Source: JBKBKN01 sp046294625
Lineage (GTDB): Bacteria; Bacteroidota; Bacteroidia; M30B66
Reading direction: 5' to 3'
NCBI GenBank assembly: GCA_046294625.1
Contig: JBKBKN010000017.1
Coordinates: forward strand, 10,903 to 74,902
DNA length: 64,000 nt
How positions within the stretch are numbered: the stretch's first letter is position 1; the number at the start of each line of letters is the position of its first letter. Below, piece after piece: positions 28,087 through 37,133 of the stretch. The notes below the pieces were generated by a model, which saw nothing but the letters and a program-made list of their open reading frames with translations, did no database searches and had not been told where the DNA came from. The translations under genes were made by a program, and so were the position numbers.

Positions 28087-29457
28087 ATGAATCGCCGTCA
28101 GTTTGCCAAAAGTAGTCTGCTCAGTATCCCATCTGCCTTCATGATGAGCTCCTTACTGCATTCTTGCAGAAAAGATTTTACCGATTTGAATGTCAAATTC
28201 AAAGGAAAAGTTATTGTAATTGGAGCTGGCATCTCCGGTCTGCATGCGGCAAAGTTTTTAAGGCTTCATGGCTGTGAAGTTACCCACCTCGAAGCTTCGA
28301 ATCGCATTGGTGGGCGCATTCTTTCGCACAATGGCTTTGCCGATTTTCCAATCGAACTTGGTGCAGAAGCAGTCCATGGCAAACGCAATATTCTGTTCGA
28401 TTTAGCCACGGCTAAGGGTTTCGAGCTTCGCACGAGCGATAAAGAAGATTATTTTCGGCTCTACAACCAAACCCGACGTGAGTCTGATATTGAAGACAAT
28501 CCCAATTTGTCTTTTCTTTTTCAAATTATCGACAGTTTCGGGTCATACTCCGGCTTAGACAACAATGTAGCCTCCTATATGGAGCGCATTGGCCTTGACC
28601 CTTTTATTAAAAACATTGCAGAAGCATTGGTTGGCAACGAATATGGTACGAACAATGAGCGACTAAGCATCAGAGGTATCGCAGTGGACGATGCACAATG
28701 GACCACCGGCAACGACGATTATTTTTTCACCCAAAGAAGCTACGGCGAATTTCTCAATACGGTTTATCAAGATGAAATATCCAAAGTTTTGCTCGACAAA
28801 GCCGTTACGAAGATAAATTATGAAAATTCCGTTGTGGTAGAAACGGCTGATGGAGAAACCTTCACCGCTGATCGTGTTTTAATCACTGTGCCCATAAGCA
28901 TACTCAAATCAGGCATGATTGAATTTGTCCCCCCTTTACCTGACAGCAAAAATCAGGCATTGGAAAGCATGGAAATGGATACGGGTATGAAAATCATCAT
29001 GAAGTTTGGTGAAAAATTCTGGCCCGATGACCTAAGCAGCCTGATAGGCGGAAGCGTGATACCTGAGTATTGGATTACCGGTGTGTTGCGCAACAGCAAT
29101 GAGCACCTACTCACCGCCTTTGTGATGGGCGAAAAGGCAGAGCAACTTGCCGCCATGGGCAATGATGCCATTCATGCTGTTACGGCTGAATTGAATCAAT
29201 ACTTTGTTACGCAAGCCGCATCGAATAATTTGCAGCAATTTCTCATTAAAAACTGGATGGATGAGCCTTTTGTCCAAGGCGCCTATTCCTACATCAAAGC
29301 CGGACAAGTAAACCAAAGAAAAGCATATGCTGCCCCCATTACCACTAAGTGTTTTTTCGGTGGCGAAGCCGCAAATTACACTGGCCATCCCGCTACCGTT
29401 CATGGCGCCATGGAAACCGGATTTGATCAAGCTAAACTGATTTTAGAAACCGAATGA
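28087..29457 (+). CDS. FAD-dependent amine oxidase (flavin monoamine oxidase family), exported
   Basis: The 456-aa protein starts at one of two adjacent ATGs (28084/28087); I use 28087. Its N-terminus combines NRRQFAKSS, a twin-arginine-like motif, a hydrophobic stretch and LLHSC, a lipobox-like cysteine, so it may be a Tat-exported lipoprotein with FAD already bound. The FAD motif VIGAGISGLHAAKFLRLHG begins near residue 44, followed by EASNRIGGRI. The C-terminal FAD segment FFGGEAANYTGHPATVHGAMETG is also present (FFGGEAANY then HGAMETG). The substrate amine is unknown. Its stop overlaps the next gene's start (ATGA at 29454-29457). Confidence 0.88.
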   Translation: MNRRQFAKSSLLSIPSAFMMSSLLHSCRKDFTDLNVKFKGKVIVIGAGISGLHAAKFLRLHGCEVTHLEASNRIGGRILSHNGFADFPIELGAEAVHGKRNILFDLATAKGFELRTSDKEDYFRLYNQTRRESDIEDNPNLSFLFQIIDSFGSYSGLDNNVASYMERIGLDPFIKNIAEALVGNEYGTNNERLSIRGIAVDDAQWTTGNDDYFFTQRSYGEFLNTVYQDEISKVLLDKAVTKINYENSVVVETADGETFTADRVLITVPISILKSGMIEFVPPLPDSKNQALESMEMDTGMKIIMKFGEKFWPDDLSSLIGGSVIPEYWITGVLRNSNEHLLTAFVMGEKAEQLAAMGNDAIHAVTAELNQYFVTQAASNNLQQFLIKNWMDEPFVQGAYSYIKAGQVNQRKAYAAPITTKCFFGGEAANYTGHPATVHGAMETGFDQAKLILETE

Positions 29458-30197
29458 TCGCCAATTATAGAAACATCATCATTTTCCTTATGTGCGCAAG
29501 TCAATGGACTCAAGGGCAGAATCTGATTAGCTTTTCCGCCGGTCGCAGCTTTGGTTCTTTCGAAACATTTAATCAAAGCATTCGCACTTTCAACACAGCA
29601 AGGCCCTGGCTCCAAGAACAATTACCTACCATAAATGGGGGGCTATATCTCGACCTTACACCATCTATTCGTCTCTCAGATAAATGGAAACTTAGTATTC
29701 CGTTGAATTATCGGCGTATGAGTTCTTTTGCTTCCAACACCAGCTTCGAAACCTATGTGCTTATGCAACACATGCAAGCACACGCTATGCTGGAATTTTA
29801 TCCGGCTTTAGCGCCCGATTCCTTAGACCCTTTAAGCCCTAAGTTGTTTTTTGCTTTTGGCCCGGGTGGAAGTTTTCTGCTTCCGCAGGTTTATTTCAAC
29901 AATGATGAAGCACAGGTTTTCGATGATGATTATCGCTCCCTTAACTATCACTTTTCCGCTCGCCTAATGATAGGACTCACCATTCCGCTCTCAGACCGCA
30001 TGGACATCAGTCCTTTTATGACCGCTGATGCAATCCCCAACTTCGATGCCCGCGATTTTGATGTGGCGCTGCATGGAAAAAGATTAGAAAGTTCCTCTTT
30101 ATTTCCTGCCGTGATTTTTAATGCCGGTATTCGCATACAGTTCCGAATGTATCCCAAGGACCCTGAAGCAAATAACCTGTCGGTGCCAGTGTATTAA
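29454..30197 (+). CDS. Exported protein of unknown function, probably an outer-membrane beta barrel
   Basis: The 247-aa product has a signal peptide (about 1-22, ending WTQGQ) and then many alternating hydrophobic/aromatic strands (LISFSAGRSFGSF, WKLSIPLNYRRMSSF, LFFAFGPGGSFLLP, FSARLMIGLTIPLSDRM, AGIRIQFRMYP), typical of a small outer-membrane barrel. I do not recognise a named family. Its ATG overlaps the stop of the amine oxidase gene (ATGA), so the two are probably translationally coupled. Its 3' end overlaps by 4 bases the end of the convergent SDR gene. Confidence 0.7.
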   Translation: MIANYRNIIIFLMCASQWTQGQNLISFSAGRSFGSFETFNQSIRTFNTARPWLQEQLPTINGGLYLDLTPSIRLSDKWKLSIPLNYRRMSSFASNTSFETYVLMQHMQAHAMLEFYPALAPDSLDPLSPKLFFAFGPGGSFLLPQVYFNNDEAQVFDDDYRSLNYHFSARLMIGLTIPLSDRMDISPFMTADAIPNFDARDFDVALHGKRLESSSLFPAVIFNAGIRIQFRMYPKDPEANNLSVPVY

Positions 30198-31201
30198 TTC
30201 GGGAAATAGTGCTTAAAAAAAGCCCAAGAATCTTTTATACAATCGTCAATTGGGGTATAGTTGATACCAAGCTCATCTCTTGATTTTTTATTATCGTAGA
30301 ATTTGGATTGAAAAATCGATGCCATTACAAACTTATTGAGCGGAAGCCTTTTGCCACGTAGCCAAAAAATCAATTTTAATGCGGGAAGTATGAAGCGCAA
30401 TGTTTTTCTATTGAGTTGTTTCGCGGGCTGTGGCAAATTTCCAAACTGTGCTATGGCAAGGAGAATTTCTCGGTAAGTTTTATTCTCAGCATTGATTATG
30501 TAACTCTCGCCAAACTTTTTCTTTTCGATACAACTTAATACTGCTTCGGCCACATCGCGCACATACACAAATCCCATGGTAGCTGTGGTGTAATAGTTTA
30601 GCCCCTTTTTGACTTGTCGAAACAAAGACGCACTTCCCGTGTACCAATTTCCTTGCCCCAGAATGTAAGAAGGCTGTAAAATATTAATCTTCAATCCTTC
30701 TTCTCCCCCACGCCAAACTTCCATCTCGGCCATGTATTTGGTGATGCTGTAAGGTGATGCATAAGGATAACTTTTCCATCGAGTTTGTTCATTAATCATT
30801 TCTTGCTCAGGGTTGCCCAATGCAGCTACAGAGCTGATATGAATAAAATGAATCCGAGGAAAATCAAGACAAACATTTACTAAATTAGCTGTACCCTGAT
30901 GATTGTGCAGAAAAAGTGCTTCATTGTCGGCAGGGAAAAAGGAAACTTTTGCAGCACAATGCACCACCACATCTATATCTTTGAGAGCTTCTTGCAAGGA
31001 GCTGATATCCAGCAAGTCCGCTTCACAAAACACAACATGCTCCTGCATATTAAGCTGGTTAAAAGCAAAGATTCGCTCCATCCAGGTCACCTCGCTTGAA
31101 CTCCTACGCATGGCAACGACCTGGTGTCCGGCACGAGAAAGTCTAAGGCAAACATGTGCCCCAACCATACCCGTTGCTCCGCTCACTAAGACTTTTGCCA
31201 T
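30194..31201 (-). CDS. NAD(P)-dependent SDR (dihydroflavonol reductase/3-beta-HSD-like)
   Basis: The 335-aa extended SDR has the glycine motif SGATGMVGAHV (7-17) and a catalytic YSITKYMAE (YxxxK) after HISSVAALG. Relatives are annotated as dihydroflavonol-4-reductase-like or NAD-dependent epimerases; the bacterial substrates are mostly unknown. Its start lies just 3 bases after the stop of the next upstream SDR (31205-32017), so both are likely in one transcript driven from near 32.04 kb. Confidence 0.85.
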   Translation of the reverse strand: MAKVLVSGATGMVGAHVCLRLSRAGHQVVAMRRSSSEVTWMERIFAFNQLNMQEHVVFCEADLLDISSLQEALKDIDVVVHCAAKVSFFPADNEALFLHNHQGTANLVNVCLDFPRIHFIHISSVAALGNPEQEMINEQTRWKSYPYASPYSITKYMAEMEVWRGGEEGLKINILQPSYILGQGNWYTGSASLFRQVKKGLNYYTTATMGFVYVRDVAEAVLSCIEKKKFGESYIINAENKTYREILLAIAQFGNLPQPAKQLNRKTLRFILPALKLIFWLRGKRLPLNKFVMASIFQSKFYDNKKSRDELGINYTPIDDCIKDSWAFFKHYFPN

Positions 31202-31204
31202 TCT

Positions 31205-32017
31205 TTATTGCTTTAAGGGACTTCCCTCTTCTTTTTTCACGTGATTTAAAAACAACCTGCTAACCCAATTGGGAAACCATTTGTTTAAAAACCAGGCAAG
31301 TTTACCATTTAATGTGAGCACTATTCCATTTTTTCTTTTTTCTATTGCCTCGAACATGAGTTGAGCCACGCTTTCAGCCGTCATTTCTTTCACTTCCTTT
31401 TTCTCCCAATTTCCCGTTTTGCTTTCATCGCCAGATAAAGCGCTATTGCGGATGTTCGTAGCAGTAAATCCGGGTCTGAAAACTAAAACATCCACTCCGG
31501 TTTCAAGATTTTCAGTTCGTAAAGCATCTAAAAAACCTTCCATGGCAAATTTTGATGCGCTGTAGGCGGTGCGCGTGGGCAGCCCTTTGAAACCGGCTAT
31601 TGAAGACACTCCCATCACCACACCTTTTCTTTGCAACAAATAAGGCATGGCATAATAAGTACACCAAACAGTACCCCAAAAATTAACATCCACCACCTTT
31701 TTGAATGCATCAGGTTTGAGTTGATGAAACAAACCACGCATGGTAATACCGGCATTGTTGACCAAAATGTCGAGTCTACCAAACTTTTGAAGGCATTGTT
31801 CCACAATCATTTTGCAATCTTCCTGAACTGACACATCAGCTTTAACCAATATTAAATCTGCTTCTGAAAGCGTAACAAAATTACGCACTTCATCGGCCAA
31901 ATTCATATCTCTGAAAGCCAAACAAAGCTGATAGCCTTCAGAAGCCATGATCTTCGCAAGTGCTAAGCCAATACCTTTCGATGCTCCTGTAATAATGGCA
32001 ACTTTTTTATCCGGCAT
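31205..32017 (-). CDS. Classical short-chain dehydrogenase/reductase
   Basis: The 270-aa protein starts at ATG 32017; the frame runs on to 32146, but that would extend through the promoter and into the divergent gene. It has the classical SDR motifs: TGASKGIG (cofactor), NNAG, and the active-site S and YSASK. The C-terminal part has LNGKLAWFLNKWFPNWVSRLF, a hydrophobic tail (LAWFLNKWFPNWVSRL) that might associate with membrane, as in DltE-like and lipid-metabolising SDRs. Substrate unknown. It forms an operon with the downstream extended SDR. Confidence 0.87.
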   Translation of the reverse strand: MPDKKVAIITGASKGIGLALAKIMASEGYQLCLAFRDMNLADEVRNFVTLSEADLILVKADVSVQEDCKMIVEQCLQKFGRLDILVNNAGITMRGLFHQLKPDAFKKVVDVNFWGTVWCTYYAMPYLLQRKGVVMGVSSIAGFKGLPTRTAYSASKFAMEGFLDALRTENLETGVDVLVFRPGFTATNIRNSALSGDESKTGNWEKKEVKEMTAESVAQLMFEAIEKRKNGIVLTLNGKLAWFLNKWFPNWVSRLFLNHVKKEEGSPLKQ

Positions 32018-32028
32018 GGTCAAATGTT

Positions 32029-32045
32029 TATTTTTGGCAAAAATA
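32029..32045. promoter_or_regulatory. Mirror-image divergent -7 elements in a 17-bp palindrome
   Basis: TATTTTTG, a central G, and CAAAAATA form a perfect palindrome around one central base. Each arm is an exact TAnnTTTG -7 element: the plus-strand arm faces the GNAT-like gene (ATG 17 bases on, at 32053), the minus-strand arm faces the SDR gene (ATG 21 bases on, at 32017). A matching -33 TTTG is not evident on either strand. Confidence 0.5.
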
Positions 32046-32052
32046 GTTTTCC

Positions 32053-33261
32053 ATGCAAGTAGTTGAAGTAAAAGATCAAAAAACTGAACAAGATTTCTTC
32101 GCATTACCCAAACTGATTTACAAAGATGACGCAAATTATATCCCACATTTAATTCAAGATTTGAAAAAGGTCTTCGACCCGGAAAAGAACAAACTCTTTC
32201 ATCAAGGCGGGAAATGCAGTCGTTTTGTATTGTATCGCGGCGCTGAAGCTATCGGAAGAGTGGCTGTATTTATCAATTCCAAAACAGCAAAGGTCAAACC
32301 ACATGCCGGTGGAATGGGCTTTTTCGAATGTATTGATGATGAAAAAGCTGCCTTCCTACTCTTTGACACTTGTAAGGAATGGTTGATGAAGGAAAACATG
32401 CAAGCTATGGATGGTCCAATCAATTTCGGGGAAAAAGACCGTTTTTGGGGCTTATTGGTCGAAAATTTCACCGACCCCAACAGCTATGCCATGAATTACA
32501 ATCCACCATACTACCAAAAGTTCTTTGAAAGCTACGGGTTTCAGGTGTATTACAAGCAACTAATGTATTGGCGCGATCTTCGTCCTGCTCAGGAAGTTTT
32601 TGTTAAAAAAGCCGGCATGCTTGCTACCGATCCCAAATTCAAAGTGACCCATGCTGCAGGTTGGAGCATGGAGCAATTGGCGCAATATTTTCTCGAAGTC
32701 TATAACGCAGCTTGGGCTGTGCACGAAGGATTTGCTGCCATGCGTATCGAGCAAGCTCGCAATGTGGTGAAAGCATTAAAACCTATCCTCGACCGCGACA
32801 TTGTGATATTTGCATTTTATGAAGACAAACCCATTGGCTTTTACATCAATATTCCTGAACTAAATGAGTTTTTTAAACACGTCAACGGAAATCTGAATTG
32901 GTGGGGAAAAATTAAATTTCTATTTCATTTCAAATTTAAGCAACGAAAAACCATGGTGGGCATTGTGTTTGGCGTTGCTAAAGCATTTCAGGGCCGCGGA
33001 GTTGAGAGCGCCCTGATAAAATATGCAGAAGAGCACATTCTGCCCCTAAAGCGATACACGCAAACCATTATTACTTGGGTTGGCGATTTTAATCCAAGAA
33101 TGTTGAAAGTAATTGAAAATCTGGAGACTGAACTCTATCGCACCCTTCACACTTATCGCTATATGCTCGACGATAGTATACCTTTTGAACGATATCCAAT
33201 CATTAATATTCAAAAAGAAAAGCCTGAAAAACAGGGTAATACAGACGAATCGCAAGGATAA
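32053..33261 (+). CDS. GNAT-like acyltransferase family protein of unknown substrate
   Basis: The 402-aa protein resembles a Bacteroidota-wide family with N-acyltransferase-type folds. The N-terminal half contains PHLIQDLKKVFDPEKNKLF and DGPINFGEKDRFWGLL; the C-terminal half contains a GNAT-like acetyl-CoA segment (VFGVAKAFQGRGVESALIKYAEE, with Q-GRG-ESA in the Q/RxxGxG/A position). I do not know a substrate. It stands alone, opposed to the two SDR genes across a very short divergent promoter, and is followed 72 bases later by tRNA-Lys. Confidence 0.75.
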   Translation: MQVVEVKDQKTEQDFFALPKLIYKDDANYIPHLIQDLKKVFDPEKNKLFHQGGKCSRFVLYRGAEAIGRVAVFINSKTAKVKPHAGGMGFFECIDDEKAAFLLFDTCKEWLMKENMQAMDGPINFGEKDRFWGLLVENFTDPNSYAMNYNPPYYQKFFESYGFQVYYKQLMYWRDLRPAQEVFVKKAGMLATDPKFKVTHAAGWSMEQLAQYFLEVYNAAWAVHEGFAAMRIEQARNVVKALKPILDRDIVIFAFYEDKPIGFYINIPELNEFFKHVNGNLNWWGKIKFLFHFKFKQRKTMVGIVFGVAKAFQGRGVESALIKYAEEHILPLKRYTQTIITWVGDFNPRMLKVIENLETELYRTLHTYRYMLDDSIPFERYPIINIQKEKPEKQGNTDESQG

Positions 33262-33283
33262 TTGCAAAAAAATGAACTTTGGG

Positions 33284-33313
33284 TTTGGTAGAATGTTATA
33301 ATGCCTATATTTG
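33284..33313 (+). promoter_or_regulatory. Promoter of tRNA-Lys
   Basis: TTTG at 33284-33287, an 18-base spacer, then TATATTTG at 33306-33313 give a full Bacteroidota -33/-7 pair 20 bases before the tRNA. Confidence 0.75.
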
Positions 33314-33333
33314 CAGCCGCTTTCAAAAGCAAC

Positions 33334-33406
33334 GATTCCGTAGCTCAGTTGGTAGAGCATTACACTTTTAATGTAGTGGTCCTGGGTTCGAGTCCCAGCG
33401 GGATCA
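33334..33406 (+). tRNA. tRNA-Lys (anticodon TTT)
   Basis: A full cloverleaf is present: acceptor GATTCCG/CGGGATC (one T-G), a D arm with GCTCAGTTGGTAGAGC, an anticodon loop CTTTTAA giving TTT, and a T arm CTGGG-TTCGAGT-CCCAG. The discriminator is A (33406), and CCA is not encoded. A promoter lies upstream and a terminator hairpin 10 bases downstream, so it is a single-tRNA transcript. Confidence 0.96.
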
Positions 33407-33416
33407 CCTAAAAATC

Positions 33417-33441
33417 AAAAGCCCCTATTCGGGGCTTTTTT
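33417..33441 (+). terminator. Terminator after tRNA-Lys
   Basis: Stem AAAAGCCCC/GGGGCTTTT with loop TATTC is followed by a T run, a standard intrinsic terminator. Confidence 0.9.
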
Positions 33442-33700
33442 ATTTAATTTAACATTACCATGTAACTTACAATCCACCTAATGAAATAAAGATTCATCGC
33501 CTGTGCACGGCAATTGCGGCATGTTCGGAAAGATTGGAAATGAGTTTGACGGATTAGATGCTCTAAAGGTGCGACTGGAAAAGCAGTCCCGAAAAATTAT
33601 AAATATTTTATTCAGCTGATTTACTGTTATTTAAAAAATATCTCGCATGGTTTTTATGGAATCTGACCACATCTAACATCATGTAGTAAAATCAGAAATC

Positions 33701-35367
33701 ATGAACTTTGAACTACAAAAAATCAGCATTCTTACTGCAACGATGCTTTCCTGTGCCGGCTATGCGCAGGAAATTAAAGTAAACACCAAACTAACCCAAA
33801 CCAATGTTTTCATTTCTGGTGCGCAACTGTTTCACCAGGCCAATGTAAACCTCCCTGTCGGCACTTCTGAAATTCATTTGGAAGGCATATCACCTTCTAT
33901 CCAGCCCGAGAGTATTCAAGCCAGTGGCAAAGGCGATTTTATTATTAAGGATGTGGGACACTTTATTTATTTTCCTGAACCAGAAAACAAAACGGAAAAC
34001 AGCGCATCAAAACATAAAACCAAAAGAGAAATTAAAGTGCTAGCAGACTCATTAAGCCATCTGCAATTTGAACTTGATATGCTCACAGATCGCCGCAATG
34101 TCTTGCAAAGCGAAAAGCGAATCATTGACGGCAATAAACTCTATAAAGGGGAAGGTAAAAGCGATAGCTTAGCTTTATTTACGGCTGCCATGGAATTTTA
34201 CCGAAAAAAATGAATGAAATCAATGCCGAACTGATAAAAATCAAACTTGATGAGCAGAAGCTCACTCAAAAGCGAGATATACAAACCCAAAGATTGGATG
34301 AGCTTCGCAACTTTCTGAATCAGCACCCAACGGATAAACCCTTCATTCCTTTGCATAAAATTCGTATGGTGGTAATTACCGAGCAGCCGGTTCAAGCTAC
34401 TTTACTAGTCAATTATTTTATTTCCGATGCCGGATGGGTGCCGCAATACGATATCAGAGCAGTGAACACCGAGAGTCCGGTAAAATTGCACTACAAAGCC
34501 ATGCTTTACCAAAACAGTGGCCTAGACTGGAACAGTGTGAAGCTATCACTCTCCACTTCCAATCCACGACAAAGCAACCACAAGCCTGTTTTAGTGCCAC
34601 AATATTTATCCTTCCAACAGCTTATTAGAACACAAAGTGCAGATTACATGAATCGTCCAGCTGCTGCAAAGGCAGAAGACCGAAACGCAAAAGCCAAAGA
34701 AGAGTCTGACTATGATGCTGTGTTTTCGGATCAGTTTACTTAACTCAAAGAAAATATCAGCAATTTTCAATATGACATCAAACTGCCCTATAAAATTCCA
34801 TCAGATGGAAAAACGCATGCCATTTCCATTCTTCAGAAAGAAGTGAGTTCGGCATTTGACTATATAGTAGAGCCAAAACTAGATACCGATGCCTTTATCA
34901 CAGCGAGTGTAAGCGGATGGGAAGATTTGAATCTCATTTCAGGAAAAGCCAACATCTATTTTAAAAATATGTATGTGGGCGAAACCTTCATCAACAGTCA
35001 GCAAACCGGCGATACACTTTCGATAGTCTTGGGCAGAGAGCAAAGTATTCAGATGAATAAAAAAAGAGTGAAATCAAATGAAAAAGAACGCTATATCAAC
35101 AACGAAAAAGTTCTCACCTATCAATACGAAATCACCGTGAAAAATAACAAAAACACGAACCTGAGGCTGAAAGTGGAAGACAATATTCCCGTATCGAATC
35201 ATCAGCCGATCAAAGTTGAGCTAATGGAAAATGGCAAAGCTCAAGTAGAGCCAAACACTGGTATGATGCTCTGGGACTTGAAGCTGAAACCAAAGGAACA
35301 AAAAGTGCTGAAATACACCTATATGATTCGTCACGACCGTGATAAGCCTATTTCAAACTTGCCTTAA
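33701..35367 (+). pseudogene. Broken DUF4139/DUF4140 (mucoidy-inhibitor MuiA-like) gene
   Basis: Three pieces together make one normal exported protein of about 550 aa. Piece one (33701-34213) holds a signal-like start and a DUF4140-type domain (TNVFISGAQLFHQANVNLP). Piece two (34210-34743) holds a coiled coil and the start of DUF4139 (VNYFISDAGWVPQYDIRA). Piece three (to 35367) holds the rest of DUF4139 (TYMIRHDRDKPI). Pieces one and two are in different frames; one added A in the A7 run at 34204-34210 would rejoin them (YRKKMNEI). Pieces two and three share a frame, separated only by TAA at 34741-34743. Two independent lesions make sequencing error less likely than decay. Function of the family: unclear, surface-related. 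Confidence 0.8.
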
Positions 35368-35394
35368 TCAGATAAATAACGCAGCTTTGCGCTT

Positions 35395-35670
35395 ATGCAA
35401 GGCAATCCGGCTCATACAGACTTCCCATTGTTTCGAAAAACAAACAACGGGAAGTCTTTTTATAAAATCACAGCTAAAGATCAGCTCATTGAGCTGCAAA
35501 TTATTGGCACAAGCTTTTTGTTGCATCATTTGAAGGCAGAATTATATCCTGAAAAACTTTTTATTCATGAGCTAATAGATAACAGCGAACAACGTTATCT
35601 CGTGATTGATGAAACCGAATTTGAAAGCATGCTCCGGCATTGTCGCGAACATTTAAAATCCATTGCATGA
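35395..35670 (+). CDS. Small conserved-looking protein coupled to aldehyde dehydrogenase
   Basis: The 91-aa product (for example FPLFRKTNNGKSFYKIT, EFESMLRHCREHLKSIA) has no signal peptide or known motif. I believe small proteins of this type recur in Bacteroidota, but I cannot name the family. Two things support it as a real gene: the frame is intact between two pseudogenes, and its TGA overlaps the aldehyde dehydrogenase ATG (ATGA, 35667-35670), a coupling arrangement. Its function might relate to that enzyme or the pairing may be incidental. Confidence 0.65.
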   Translation: MQGNPAHTDFPLFRKTNNGKSFYKITAKDQLIELQIIGTSFLLHHLKAELYPEKLFIHELIDNSEQRYLVIDETEFESMLRHCREHLKSIA

Positions 35671-37133
35671 AATACTCTTATGTCAATTTCGAATCATTTT
35701 TGAAGCATCTTCCCAAGTCATCAATTATTCAAGGTGAAGAGTGGGATGGCCTTGCTAAAGAACAGTGGGAAATCACTGATAAATTTCATGGCGATGTATT
35801 GCGGCAGGTTGCGTTAATGGATGAAAATAGTTTTGATGAATTGTGGGCAAGCATTCAACAGGCTGAAATAGCCTTTAAACAAGGGAAAAAGGAATTCCGA
35901 ATAAAAAATCTGAGCATTATCTACGATGCCTTAAATGAAAATCAGGCTTTATTTTCCCGATTGATTGTGGCTGAAGCCGGCAAACCAATCTCCTTTGCAA
36001 AGGCTGAAGTGTTACGTGCTTTGAAAACCCTTCAACTTTCAATCCAAGCGGCAGAAAAAAGTGATCAAACCTTTGATGTGAAACCCGGACAGGAAGATTA
36101 CAAATTATTTTACCATTATGAGGCCGCAGGGCCAGTGCTAGGAATAACACCGTTTAACTTTCCGCTAAATTTGGCACTGCACAAAATAGGACCAGCTCTT
36201 GCAGCTGGATGCCCCGTGGTAATTAAAGTTCCACCGCAATGCCCCTTAAGTTTGCTTATGTTGTCAAAATTGTCTCACGAAAAAGGGCTAAGTAAAGACA
36301 TACTCAATGTGATTGCCTGTAGCAACAAAACTGCCGAGAAATTGGTCAGAAGTGATTTTTTTAAAGTTTTTTCTTTTACCGGTAGCGATCGCGTAGGTTG
36401 GTATTTGCAGAGTATCGCCGGTCGAAAAAAAGTGCTACTCGAAGCCGGTGGAAATGCCCCCGCAATTGTAAATGATGCAAAAGATTTGACAGCTTTGGCG
36501 AATAGATTGGCCTTGAGCGCTTTTGCCTATTCAGGTCAGGTGTGCATCTCCACGCAAAGAATTCTAGTCAACCAACAGATCAAACAAGAATTTGTCCCAC
36601 TACTTGTCGAAGCAGCCCAATCTGTCAAGTCAGGAAATCCTGAGCAGGATCAATGCATCAATGGTCCCTTGATTGATGCCAAGTCATTGGAAAGAGTTCA
36701 GCAATCGATCAATCAAGCATTGGCTCATGGAGCACAATTGCTATGCGGTGGTTATCCTTTGGTAGAAAATGTAAATATTTTTGCCCCTACCCTTATCGAC
36801 CATGTATTTAGTGGAATGAACATTCGCGATTCAGAAATTTTCGGACCGGTAGCCGTGGTGGAATACTATGAAGACTTCAATGAGGCTTTAACCTTGGCAA
36901 ACGACAGTTTATATGGTTTACAAGCCGCTGTATTTACTGATATTGAAAGTCTGCAACAAAAAGCTATAGAACAATTAAAATATGGCACTGTGTTGATTAA
37001 CGAAGTGCCTAGTTTTAGAGTAGATCAAATGCCATATGGTGGAATGAAGAATTCTGGATTGGGTCGTGAAGGGGTTGAATTTGCCTTCATCGAATGCAGT
37101 GAAATCAAACTTGTAGTGAAAGCTATTAATTAA
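35667..37133 (+). CDS. NAD(P)-dependent aldehyde dehydrogenase
   Basis: The 488-aa protein (start at 35667; an upstream in-frame codon at 35640 lies within the previous gene) has all ALDH landmarks: the cofactor segment GITPFNFPLNLALHKIGPALA, the catalytic Glu in VLLEAGGNAP (about residue 257), the catalytic Cys in FAYSGQVCIS (about 292) and the C-terminal motif RVDQMPYGGMKNSGLGREG (RVDQMPYGG then SGLGREG). It oxidises an aldehyde to an acid with NAD(P)+. The substrate is unknown; non-phosphorylating GAPDH or semialdehyde enzymes are possibilities. It ends in a 4-base convergent overlap with the next gene. Confidence 0.93.
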   Translation: MKYSYVNFESFLKHLPKSSIIQGEEWDGLAKEQWEITDKFHGDVLRQVALMDENSFDELWASIQQAEIAFKQGKKEFRIKNLSIIYDALNENQALFSRLIVAEAGKPISFAKAEVLRALKTLQLSIQAAEKSDQTFDVKPGQEDYKLFYHYEAAGPVLGITPFNFPLNLALHKIGPALAAGCPVVIKVPPQCPLSLLMLSKLSHEKGLSKDILNVIACSNKTAEKLVRSDFFKVFSFTGSDRVGWYLQSIAGRKKVLLEAGGNAPAIVNDAKDLTALANRLALSAFAYSGQVCISTQRILVNQQIKQEFVPLLVEAAQSVKSGNPEQDQCINGPLIDAKSLERVQQSINQALAHGAQLLCGGYPLVENVNIFAPTLIDHVFSGMNIRDSEIFGPVAVVEYYEDFNEALTLANDSLYGLQAAVFTDIESLQQKAIEQLKYGTVLINEVPSFRVDQMPYGGMKNSGLGREGVEFAFIECSEIKLVVKAIN

